From NCBI RefSeq assembly GCF_018141665.1, contig NZ_CP067976.1:1-64000 (forward strand): DNA of 64,000 bases, given 5' to 3'. Positions 56,122 through 64,000 of this stretch are shown one piece after another (within the stretch, counting starts at the first letter, position 1; the number at the start of each line of letters is the position of its first letter). The stretch is from Wolbachia endosymbiont of Spodoptera picta (GTDB taxonomy: Bacteria > Pseudomonadota > Alphaproteobacteria > Rickettsiales > Anaplasmataceae). The notes under the pieces are model-generated. The model made no database searches, was not told the origin of the DNA, and saw nothing but the letters and a program-made list of their open reading frames with translations. The translations under genes and the position numbers were made by a program.

Positions 56122-57290
56122 CTAAGTGATAATGATTCGTAGATTTTTGACTTTAGGGCGATAAACAACCGTTCCACTCAAAGCTAATTTTACCCTTGTC
56201 TCATTACCATTAAAGTTTGTTAGCACATGAGTTCTCTCTACCCAGTTTTCCCCTATTGGTTTTCCTGATGTTAAATTTACTAATTGCCAATCCACGTTTT
56301 TTTGTACATATGCTTTAACATCTGCAGTGCCAGGTATCAGCGCATCATATGTTATGGTAATCTTAGTGTTAGCTCCTGCTGTAATGCTTCTTGTAACATA
56401 ATCTCCGAACTCTGAAAGATTACCCAGAACTAACTGTAACCCAGGATAAAGAACTGGACTTTTTTCTCGCCCTCCTTTTAGGCTTGCTTTTACCGTTAAT
56501 TCCCCATTTATTCTTTCACGCAGTGCGAGCGGCAAATTATCAGACAAAAAATTTTCTTTTCCTTCTTCATCTGTTAAAATAAATTCTACATTGGTATCAA
56601 ATGCTACTTTTTCAACGTTCGTCAAAACTATCAAATCCGATACATTATTCGCATTGACTTTGCCAAGATTAAAAAGGTGAAAAAGTTCGCTAAATTTTGC
56701 AGCTAGTAATCGAAACGTTAAATCTAAATTTTGATGTGGAGTCCAGGTACTTGCATTGCTCGATGAAAGTAATACTCCTACTTGATATGGCTGACTTGTT
56801 ACCCAACGGCTATTTACTGCATCATATTTGCCAAGTTCTGCTACTTTGACCGCATTTTCCCTATTATCGGTAAGTAAAACTATTGCATATTCCTGCCCAG
56901 CATGACAAAACACTGGCGACCAAGTTATACGTGTTGCTGTGCCATCTATCTTTATATCTTTTGGCTCAATACAGTTTGCGAGGGCATTCCCACTGCTGTT
57001 TCTCTAATCTGCACAACAACACGTTTTTTGCCTTTATTTATAAACCATAGCTCCACACCTCCTATGTGCCTACTTTCATTTAAAGTAAACGTTTGCGCTA
57101 AAGGATCAACTCTTCTTGCTGCGATAACTCTTCTTCTTTCCTCTATGGTAATTGTTTTTTTACCAGTATAAGTTGCTTCTCCATAACTGCCTTTATCACC
57201 GTAAAACTGTACTAATTTAGTACCTGCTGGAATGTTTGCTGGCACTTTCACCTTTCCCTTTAATTTTCCCTGGTTGTTAGCTGTGAGCAT
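56122..57290 (-). pseudogene. Tail/baseplate-associated protein, frameshifted
   Basis: Two minus frames join as one gene. The first part (57290-56952) starts MLTANNQGKLKGKVKVPANI and has the conserved block RRVIAARRVDPLAQTFTLNE. The second (from about 56960 to 56122) begins PKDIKIDGTATRITWSPVF and ends with RVKLALSGTVVYRPKVKNL. The reading frame changes near 56958-56970, where a single-base correction would restore a protein of about 390 residues. There is no long homopolymer at the break, so slippage is less likely than mutation or a sequence error. Beta-rich; the role is inferred from position between the fibre and DUF4815-like genes. Confidence 0.6.
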
Positions 57291-57301
57291 ATTTTTACCT
57301 C

Positions 57302-59235
57302 TTACGCAGTAGGCTGAATGAAGATACCATCGAACTTCACCTCCTTGAGCTTTTCATTTGGCTCAAAACCTTCGATCTCAAAATTCTGTATTGCTTCTCT
57401 CATAAATTCAGTTTCGTATGAAGTACTTGACAGCAGCTCTGTCGTTTCTTTAACATTAAATACTCTGGTTACTGGACTTTTCCAATTAGTGGTAACCTCT
57501 GTCCAGTGGTCAATGTTTTTATTTAGAGTAATTTGTGCCGGTACTGGGTCAAAAGCTTGATATGGATTAATCTTTTCTCCTTTAGTCTGTAAAAGCTGCT
57601 CCAGTACCGGTTCAAGTTCATATGGCAAAAGATATCTTTCCCCACCTTTTTCAATATCTGCAACTTCTACATCTATTGGCAGAACTAGCTCTCTATTTAC
57701 TATTGCTGCAGACTGCGAAATTCCTTGATCGCGCATATCATCATCAAAGAACGGATCTACAAATACTCCTTTTTTGCTGGTAGGTTCTCTTGAATTTGCA
57801 TCATTGCGTAGACGTTCCTGTGCAACCAGCGCATAAAGATCATTTATTCCTTTTTTCATTGCTTCAAGCTCATTCATCGGTACAGCATGAATAGCATTAT
57901 TCACTATTTTTACCCCTTCTTTTTCTCCGTTTTTCCATGTCTGATGAATGTAGCAGAGCAAAAGTTGTCCGCTAGGTGCTTTAGGCATTGATGGTCGCCA
58001 AGGGTGGGAAATTCCTTTTATTCTTCTTACCACTCCTTTGCTATCGATAGTAATTAAATCATAGCGGGGCATTTTCCAGGTGTAATCAACCAGAACCAAG
58101 CTGTTATCAACTGCTCCTTTTACTTTACATCCCTCTTCACTTATATCTTCAGGACTTACATGAGTGCGACAGTGGTAAGTTATTTGATAACTACTTCCAG
58201 GAGCTGGTTCTTTACCAGGTAATGACCAATCAACGTTTCCTGCGTTTAGTTTGTAATCTATACTATTTTCATAAATAACATTGCCTTGTTTAACTTGAAT
58301 AATCTCAAGTACTGCAGAGTCAGGTATCGGATCAATAGCTCCAGAATATGAACCGTGAGTAACAGTAATAGTTTTCTGAACAGTTATATCTACTTTTTTA
58401 ATTTCACTTATTGGAAAATCATTAACCTTCAGTTCCATTACTCTTTGGCTATTTGGCTGAAAAGTATGTGGTTCTGATTCAACTGATTTTATATCCGGAT
58501 CTTCATCAAAAGAAACACGAATACTGTGAGGAAGTTCAATCTCATAGCCATCAACATGAGCTTTGCCCTCATTAATCACAAATATTTTTTTTCCTCCTTC
58601 TCCCTCTTCCTTTTGCAGGAACATTACTTCAAGACCATTTACGACGTAGGAACCATTTGCTTCTTTGTCATAACGAGCAAGAGCAGTAGTTACTATGTTT
58701 GCTTGTGGTGGCGGTGAATACTGAACAAGAACTCCGTTTTCAATGTTATAAATTGGATAAAATTCTCCTTCAGAAAAACGTAAAAAAAACCTTGAGCTTG
58801 ATAACCCCAAATGGTGGAAACTTTAAGCCTTGCAGCTCCAACTTCTTGATAATTACGTGCACCAACTGCAGGATCACGAAGATTTTCATCCTCAAGTTCT
58901 GTGATGGTAGATTCTACATAATAAACACCTATGCGAACTATAGTATTAAGTGGAATAATAAATTCTTCTTTTTCAACTTTTCTAACTGCACCGCGCAGAT
59001 AGATTTTTCCTCCCTCAAGTTTAACTTTACCAGTTTCTCTATCTATAATACAATTGCTTCCTGTTATAACATCACCATCACGAAATATTGCATCGCCTAT
59101 GCCTTTAATCTTAGAGAGAGCATACTCCTGAGTCTCGTTTAGTTCTGCAGACTGTAGACCTCTTCCTGCTAGAAACAAGCTTTTTTCGTATTCTTTGTCA
59201 GGATTAAAGCGGTTATAATAGGCGTTTAAAGTCAT
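57302..59235 (-). pseudogene. DUF4815-like phage tail protein with a T8-run frameshift
   Basis: The N-terminal part (59235 to about 58790) begins MTLNAYYNRFNPDKEYEKSL and carries AGRGLQSAELNETQEYALSK. The second frame (about 58810-57302) continues with SSSRFFLRFSEGEFYPIYNI and runs to a C-terminal FEPNEKLKEVKFDGIFIQPT. They meet at a run of eight T (minus strand; 58782-58789 on +). A ninth T would make one protein of about 640 residues, the length I expect for this WO family. It may be a mutation, an assembly error, or a slippage site. Confidence 0.65.
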
Positions 59236-59251
59236 TTAATGCTAGAAAAAT

Positions 59252-59935
59252 TCAAAAAGTTACAACAAATGAAAAAGTTTCCCGAGTTGCAGCAGTTCTG
59301 ATAAGTGGTACGGTATGTTCCAAAATCAATAAAATCCCATGTTCTTCTATATCTTGAGGTTCAAAATATCTCTGTCCTTCAGGTAATTCTTCTTTTATTT
59401 TAGTACCAACCATAACCCCTAGCTCTCTGATTACTTGATTTGCTGCATCCGTGAAATCGAAAGTAAATTTGAGATAGAGATTATTAGTTGGTACATTTGA
59501 GGGCCTAAACCTTCCAGATGGAGTTATAAGTTCACCGTTTTCATCACCTGTGCAGAATAGCACTTCGTCTGCAGTACGTCTGCCAAGTTCATTGAGCAGT
59601 TTTTCAGAAGTTATCAGCTCTGGTGGTGTGCTTTCACTATACTCTACAGTAACTTTATCACTTACTGGAATAGAGCTATTTTCCGTACGTTTTATTACAT
59701 CAGTACTGCCATTAACTGTATAGTCAATACTTGGCTGATAAGTTGTTTGTCCTGTAACAACCTTCACATCTTTAATAGGTTGATGATCAAATTTTATTTC
59801 ACCCTTAACGAAAGTTTTTTCTACTTTATGGCTACTTCCAGAGCTTCCATCACCACTTCCCCAAGCAAGATGGATAGATTGCTTTTTTATGCTTGCTGCT
59901 ATTGCTGCTCTGCCTGATTGCGTTAGAATTGACAT
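59252..59935 (-). CDS. Phage tail/baseplate-associated protein, first gene of the tail operon
   Basis: A 227-residue protein starting MSILTQSGRAAIAASIKKQS, with a GSGDGSSG linker early on and a conserved-looking segment ELGRRTADEVLFCTGDENGE. It precedes the DUF4815-like gene in the same direction, in the place where tail-spike or baseplate accessory genes lie in WO. An AGGAGGG box at 59949-59955 precedes the start. I do not recognise a named domain. Confidence 0.65.
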   Translation of the reverse strand: MSILTQSGRAAIAASIKKQSIHLAWGSGDGSSGSSHKVEKTFVKGEIKFDHQPIKDVKVVTGQTTYQPSIDYTVNGSTDVIKRTENSSIPVSDKVTVEYSESTPPELITSEKLLNELGRRTADEVLFCTGDENGELITPSGRFRPSNVPTNNLYLKFTFDFTDAANQVIRELGVMVGTKIKEELPEGQRYFEPQDIEEHGILLILEHTVPLIRTAATRETFSFVVTF

Positions 59936-59962
59936 TATCTGTTTTCAACCCTCCTATTATAT

Positions 59963-59992
59963 ATAATAGCTTTTTCTCTTCAATTTGTTCAA
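59963..59992 (-). promoter_or_regulatory. Candidate sigma-70 promoter for the leftward tail operon
   Basis: On the minus strand TTGAAC (59992-59987) and TATTAT (59968-59963) are spaced by 18 bases and lie upstream of a strong AGGAGGG box and the ATG at 59935. It is the only good candidate before the tail genes. It is in the 130-base divergent gap with the + strand gene at 60066. Confidence 0.45.
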
Positions 59993-60065
59993 TTTTTTTT
60001 TTATGGTAGTATTGACGCAACTGTTTAATATACTACAGTTATCATAATATTTTTTCTTTTGGATA

Positions 60066-61277
60066 ATGATTGCCAATCAAGAATTCTGGGAAGATGATCT
60101 TGAAGTTCCTGCTACTGAGTTACTATTGAGTTTTCAAAATCCTGATTTGTGCAAAAGTTGGATTAACTCTCTTAATAATAAGCAATTAAATGTTATTCTT
60201 AAACAACACTTCAATTATCAACAGCATTTGTTTGATAATAGTCCTTATTATGACTATAGGTCAGTTCAGCAAAAGCGTAAATTCCTTATCGACAGCAACC
60301 TTGATTATTTACCTAATTATTATTTAATCAGCTACTTTAGCCGTTTGAAGTCTGATTCAGCCATAATTGAGATAGCAAAGCCTATATTGAGTGGCGATGT
60401 AAAATATGATAAAAAATCTATACTATTTACTCTCTTTCTTATTGACCATAACTTGCTGAAGCACGTCTTTCTTTTTAATAAAGTTCAAAAAAGAAGTTTT
60501 TCATCATTTATTTTAAATAATCCTCCAAGACAAAGACAGAGCTCATTTAAAGATTTTTTGTCGAAAGAGGTACTGCGAGAGATATTAACTCAACATGATT
60601 CTCTAGCAAATGACAACTTTGAAAGTAAGTTCAAAGGTTTTTTTTACTACCAAGACCGCATTTACTTATTTATACGTCGTGCTAGTGATTCAGACCTGGT
60701 ACTTAGCTCAAACCAAGTAATACACGGTTACAAACCTGACTGGATTATTCTTGACTTCTCTTTAAATAGCAATCAGGTAAATTTGTGTACTAAAAACCTC
60801 AAACGTGGCTTAGAAATAGCAAACAGCATTGCCAGTCGATATTTTCAACGTGAATGCTCATTTATTAATCTACGTAATCAGAATAAAGTTGCCCAAGTGC
60901 GTACATTCTTGACTGACTGTGTACATGAATTAATAAAAGACATCAAATTAATTGAATTAAAGTTTACGTCACCTGAACCAAGCACTTATTTTACATTAAA
61001 CACAAATTCCATAGAAAAGTGGTTAAAGGTGTTAGAGCCTTCAATTGGCAGTATAATCTACAATATTAGTCTTGTTCAACATATAAAGGTGATATTTAGA
61101 AACAAAAAAGTTACTCTATCTTTTCATGCCAATACAGACTATATAGCGATCAATTATTCAGAACACGTACTTGATAAAAAAGAACGTGAAGATTTTAAGT
61201 TAATGTTTTCCAATACTTATGGACTTACCATTCTGTCAAAAGCAAAATCCAACTTTCTACAGGCAAATAGTTACTAA
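60066..61277 (+). CDS. Unrecognised protein, first gene of a two-gene unit
   Basis: A 403-residue soluble protein, rich in Asn, Lys, Phe and Ser. The N-terminal third is helical (ATELLLSFQNPDLCKSWINS); the middle has a beta-rich part (YKPDWIILDFSLNSNQVNL) and the end includes a long helical segment. I see no known motif, signal peptide or membrane segment. It overlaps the start of the next gene by up to 59 bases, which suggests coupling. It is divergent from the tail operon and not part of any phage structural order I know. It could be regulatory, defensive or an effector. Confidence 0.6.
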   Translation: MIANQEFWEDDLEVPATELLLSFQNPDLCKSWINSLNNKQLNVILKQHFNYQQHLFDNSPYYDYRSVQQKRKFLIDSNLDYLPNYYLISYFSRLKSDSAIIEIAKPILSGDVKYDKKSILFTLFLIDHNLLKHVFLFNKVQKRSFSSFILNNPPRQRQSSFKDFLSKEVLREILTQHDSLANDNFESKFKGFFYYQDRIYLFIRRASDSDLVLSSNQVIHGYKPDWIILDFSLNSNQVNLCTKNLKRGLEIANSIASRYFQRECSFINLRNQNKVAQVRTFLTDCVHELIKDIKLIELKFTSPEPSTYFTLNTNSIEKWLKVLEPSIGSIIYNISLVQHIKVIFRNKKVTLSFHANTDYIAINYSEHVLDKKEREDFKLMFSNTYGLTILSKAKSNFLQANSY

Positions 61278-62355
61278 TCTGCTACGGTGGAGTGACTCTT
61301 ATGATACACCTAGCAGAGATTATTTAGAAGTTGCACAATACCTGTCAAGTCTTGGGTTTGTAAATTTAAGAGAATATTACTTTATAATCTGTGCTAATGA
61401 TGAAGATGAGTTTGATTTTCATGTAATAAATCCTTTCTGCAACAATAGATTAGAAATTGTCAGCGATTATGATGAAGATTATGATAACCCAATAATGTGT
61501 GACCTCTGTGAACGTGATATTTTACCTGATACTTATAAAAAACAGCGTTACTTTTCTTTAGAGGTAAAAGTTAATCATTTGAAAGTTATAGAATGGTTTG
61601 AAAAGCAATTAGCAAGTTTAAAGATTACTTGTAATAAAGTAGCAACCGGAGTTTATTATGTTATTGTTGACACAAGCCTTATCAGCTTAATTATTCCCGA
61701 ATGCTGTCCTGATAACTCATACTCTGCTGTGGATAAGTTAAAAACCACCCCTACTGCTTTAATAACTTTTAATAAGGAGAGTCTTAAGCCACCACTGAAT
61801 CTACACATTGTTCCTATAGCAGATCTAATTTGCGAAGATCAAAGTTTAAATGAAGTATTGCATCAAACAGTAGAAAAAGGAGTACCAGAATTATTACCTA
61901 ATGTTTCTTTTCAGGCATTCAATTGCTATTCTTACATTCCATTGCAACAGACTAAGTCTACTCCAGCAGAAAAGACTTTTCAGCTCCATATTAAAGGCAA
62001 TGACATTTGTGTTAATGGTATAGGAGTTATCGAAACACAGTCAAAGTCTGGAAGAATATTTTTTATTTTCTTAGATCAATTTTTTCATGACTTTAAAAGT
62101 GGAATTTCTCCAGAGCAATACAAAACTTTAAACGTTGGAGAAATTGCAAATCGCTTAGAAAACATTCACGATGTTGAACAACAAATTCGCAAACCAATAA
62201 ATAGAATGCAAAAAACTATAGCAGAGAAATTGGCTATAACTTTAGGTTTAAATGTCAAAAAAGACGATATTATTCAAACTCTGCCATGGTCAGGGATAGG
62301 TACTAAGGAATATGGCTACAGGCTTAATCCTTTTACTATTGTTCTTAAAAAATGA
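61219..62355 (+). CDS. Unrecognised Cys-motif protein, second gene of the two-gene unit
   Basis: A 378-residue protein. A likely zinc-binding region spans about residues 65-100: HVINPFCNNRLEIV with one Cys, then IMCDLCERDILPD with CxxC. An early helical region, a beta-rich middle with LLPNVSFQAFNCYSY, and a C-terminal helical end (IRKPINRMQKTIAEKLAITL, then WSGIGTKEYGYRLNPF) that looks like a winged-helix or response-regulator-type DNA-binding end. The start at 61219 overlaps the previous gene by 59 bases; homology-like sequence seems to begin around residue 20, so a later start is possible. No family is assigned. Confidence 0.6.
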   Translation: MDLPFCQKQNPTFYRQIVTNLLRWSDSYDTPSRDYLEVAQYLSSLGFVNLREYYFIICANDEDEFDFHVINPFCNNRLEIVSDYDEDYDNPIMCDLCERDILPDTYKKQRYFSLEVKVNHLKVIEWFEKQLASLKITCNKVATGVYYVIVDTSLISLIIPECCPDNSYSAVDKLKTTPTALITFNKESLKPPLNLHIVPIADLICEDQSLNEVLHQTVEKGVPELLPNVSFQAFNCYSYIPLQQTKSTPAEKTFQLHIKGNDICVNGIGVIETQSKSGRIFFIFLDQFFHDFKSGISPEQYKTLNVGEIANRLENIHDVEQQIRKPINRMQKTIAEKLAITLGLNVKKDDIIQTLPWSGIGTKEYGYRLNPFTIVLKK

Positions 62356-62361
62356 GTGTTA

Positions 62362-64000
62362 TTAAATATCTCTCCTCGTTAAATGCTCAGCCACTTTCAT
62401 AACTTTTACGCGCTCTGGTATTTCTTTTTCATAGAATTTAATATAACCTGAAGCAACTAATGCGTTAACATATCTACGAATGGAATGACAACTCTTCAAA
62501 CCAAATGTATCTTCAAATAAATAGCAAAATTGGCTTTTAGTATAAAATTTTCCCTTAGCTGCTCTCTCATTAATTAACCGTAAAATGATGTCATAACTTT
62601 TTTTTCGACGTTGTTTTACAGTTGGTTTTTCTGATACAGTTTGCCAACTGTCATTTACTTTTTCGATCTGCATAGGTAAAATAGATTTACCATTTCTAAG
62701 TTCAAATATCAATTGACGAGTATTTTGTTCTCCGTTTGGCTTGATCATCATTATCCCTGAAGTATAAAAACTTCTTAAAGCCGATGCTCCGCTAAAGTTT
62801 TGAAATGGTTCCTCTACTAATGACTTTTTCGATACCTTGTTAGTATTGTGCGTTAAAATGATTCCACAACTAGGGTTTGTTATAGACCTCAATTTTTCAA
62901 CTCTATCTTTTAAAAAACAAAACATCGAGCTATTACTATTTTCTCCTTTATATTGATTGAAATCAAAAACACCACGTAGTGTATCTATAGCAATGATATC
63001 AACTGTTTTAACGTCTAGTCTCTCTGCTATAATATCTTTTACTTCTTCTACTCCTTGAGAATTCAAAAGTAAGCTTGTTTTTGGTGTAATAATTAAATTT
63101 TTTGATATTAATTCTAGAGATTTATCATCAAATTTCAATTGTTGTAGCCGTTCCTTAATGTAGGGATATTCAAGATCAGTTTGAAGATAAAAGATCTTTA
63201 ATGGTCTAATTGGAACCATACTCAAAAACGGTAGTCCCACTGACAGATGTGCTAACCAAGAAAGCAGTAGATCAGTCTTGCCAACCTTTGGAGCTCCTCT
63301 AAGTAGTAAAAGTCCTCCAGGAGTAAGAATTCTCGGTAAAATTATATCCTCTGGTGATGGAGATTTATCATTTAGATAATGACTAGCAGGAAATGCTTTT
63401 TTCTCAGATAATACACTTAAACTTTCACGGTTCTCAGATGATATACCTAAACTTTCAGGATTCTCACAGGACATACCTAAATTGTCTAGTTCCACTGCTA
63501 CTTTTTTAACATATTGTTCATCTTTTTCCGGCCAAATTATTATATGCTTATCTGTTAGCATAGACCAATCCGTTTTCTCAATATCATCATCTATTGCAGT
63601 TGTTGCTGTAAAACCTCTCTTTATTAAACTATCAGCACGGTTTTCACCTTTAACTATAATCACTTCATCAGACTTAATAATACCGGGAATGTTATATAAT
63701 GGCTTCAGACCATTCCTAGAGGTTCTTAGATTCCATATATGTCTATAATTGTTTTTATACAAATAAACATAAGCTATAGCCTCATTATTTTTATCAAGGT
63801 AGCTATATTTTGCTATTATACGCTCACTAAGCCATTTGGTTATAAGGCTGGTAATCTCAGAAAAATCAGTTTTATTGGTTATTATGCTCCAGAGTTCAAT
63901 AATATCTCCGTTAGTTTTCTTATCACAGTTATACCAAGTGCCAGTTTGCTTACCTTCTGCCACTACCATCAAGTGGTCTTTATTAATATTTCCAGAATAG
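62362..64000 (-). CDS. Phage primase/RepA-type helicase, 5' end beyond the window
   Basis: The minus frame is open to the right edge, so the start is outside. The visible N-terminus (GTWYNCDKKTNGDIIELW) is like the end of a CHC2-type zinc primase domain. A Toprim-like region follows (VIIVKGENRADSLIKRGFTA, then HIIIWPEKDEQYVKK). Next comes a RecA-fold ATPase as in RepA/KaiC helicases: Walker A RGAPKVGKTDLL, Walker B VDIIAIDTLRG, a conserved SGASALRSFYTSGI block. A C-terminal helical domain may bind DNA. A primase-helicase fusion for phage replication is the best reading. At least 536 residues are present. Confidence 0.85.
   Translation of the reverse strand, partial: YSGNINKDHLMVVAEGKQTGTWYNCDKKTNGDIIELWSIITNKTDFSEITSLITKWLSERIIAKYSYLDKNNEAIAYVYLYKNNYRHIWNLRTSRNGLKPLYNIPGIIKSDEVIIVKGENRADSLIKRGFTATTAIDDDIEKTDWSMLTDKHIIIWPEKDEQYVKKVAVELDNLGMSCENPESLGISSENRESLSVLSEKKAFPASHYLNDKSPSPEDIILPRILTPGGLLLLRGAPKVGKTDLLLSWLAHLSVGLPFLSMVPIRPLKIFYLQTDLEYPYIKERLQQLKFDDKSLELISKNLIITPKTSLLLNSQGVEEVKDIIAERLDVKTVDIIAIDTLRGVFDFNQYKGENSNSSMFCFLKDRVEKLRSITNPSCGIILTHNTNKVSKKSLVEEPFQNFSGASALRSFYTSGIMMIKPNGEQNTRQLIFELRNGKSILPMQIEKVNDSWQTVSEKPTVKQRRKKSYDIILRLINERAAKGKFYTKSQFCYLFEDTFGLKSCHSIRRYVNALVASGYIKFYEKEIPERVKVMKVAEHLTRRDI

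Noticed and set aside
1..64000. CRISPR array, rRNA or tRNA genes
   Set aside because: I found no regularly spaced repeats and no recognisable rRNA or cloverleaf sequence by eye; a tRNA scan would be needed to be sure for tRNAs.

Overview
The window is AT-rich DNA from a Wolbachia-type endosymbiont (Rickettsiales). This rests on a phage WO-like virion gene set, ankyrin genes, large toxin-like eukaryotic-association genes, many decayed insertion sequences, a group II intron, and core genes typical of the group (clpB, a giant NAD-glutamate dehydrogenase, pleD, recO). The assignment comes from reading the proteins, not from a database search.

Layout. (1) 484-11485: an accessory cluster of nine genes, with an EamA permease and UDP-glucose dehydrogenase on + and seven tightly packed genes on - (OPA-type permease, two threonine-aldolase-like PLP enzymes, ABC exporter, 2OG dioxygenase, WG-repeat/methyltransferase fusion, truncated radical SAM/SPASM protein). 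It resembles the 'Undecim cluster' I recall from phage WO. It ends inside a phage capsid-decoration gene. (2) 11490-13096: end of a WO head module (decoration protein remnant, major capsid protein, probable head-tail joining protein). (3) 13100-18000: a hairpin, an IS110 element, a 1011-residue toxin-like protein with RTX-like repeats, and an IS982 remnant. (4) 18189-33028: a chromosomal block (small Cys-motif protein, IS5 relic, ankyrin pseudogene, clpB, NAD-GDH, tatB-like, pleD, recO, TolA/TonB-like protein, broken RDD protein) salted with IS200, IS481 and IS5 relics. (5) 34739-44890: a second accessory phage region: a 5.6-kb OTU/ankyrin/OTU/NB-ARC/TPR gene interrupted by three in-frame stops, an Rpn-like nuclease, a double-HTH regulator, toxin and hypothetical fragments, and solitary IS ends. 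(6) 44883-47096: a group II intron with its RT/maturase/HNH protein. (7) 47164-59935: a P2-like tail module on - (membrane/coiled-coil lysis-type protein, ankyrin protein, D, X, U, tape measure, E/E', tube, sheath, fibre genes, DUF4815-like protein). (8) 60066-64000: an unrecognised two-gene + strand unit facing a primase/RepA-helicase gene that runs off the right edge.

How it fits together. The virion genes are arranged as in P2-like contractile phages: the tail operon reads leftwards from a promoter near 59990. The cargo genes (metabolic cluster, toxins, ankyrin genes) sit at the module borders, next to transposons that have cut several of them. Several large genes look disabled (radical SAM N-terminus lost, toxin N-terminus lost, three nonsense codons in the OTU gene, frameshifts in tail genes), so these prophage segments are probably at least partly decayed.
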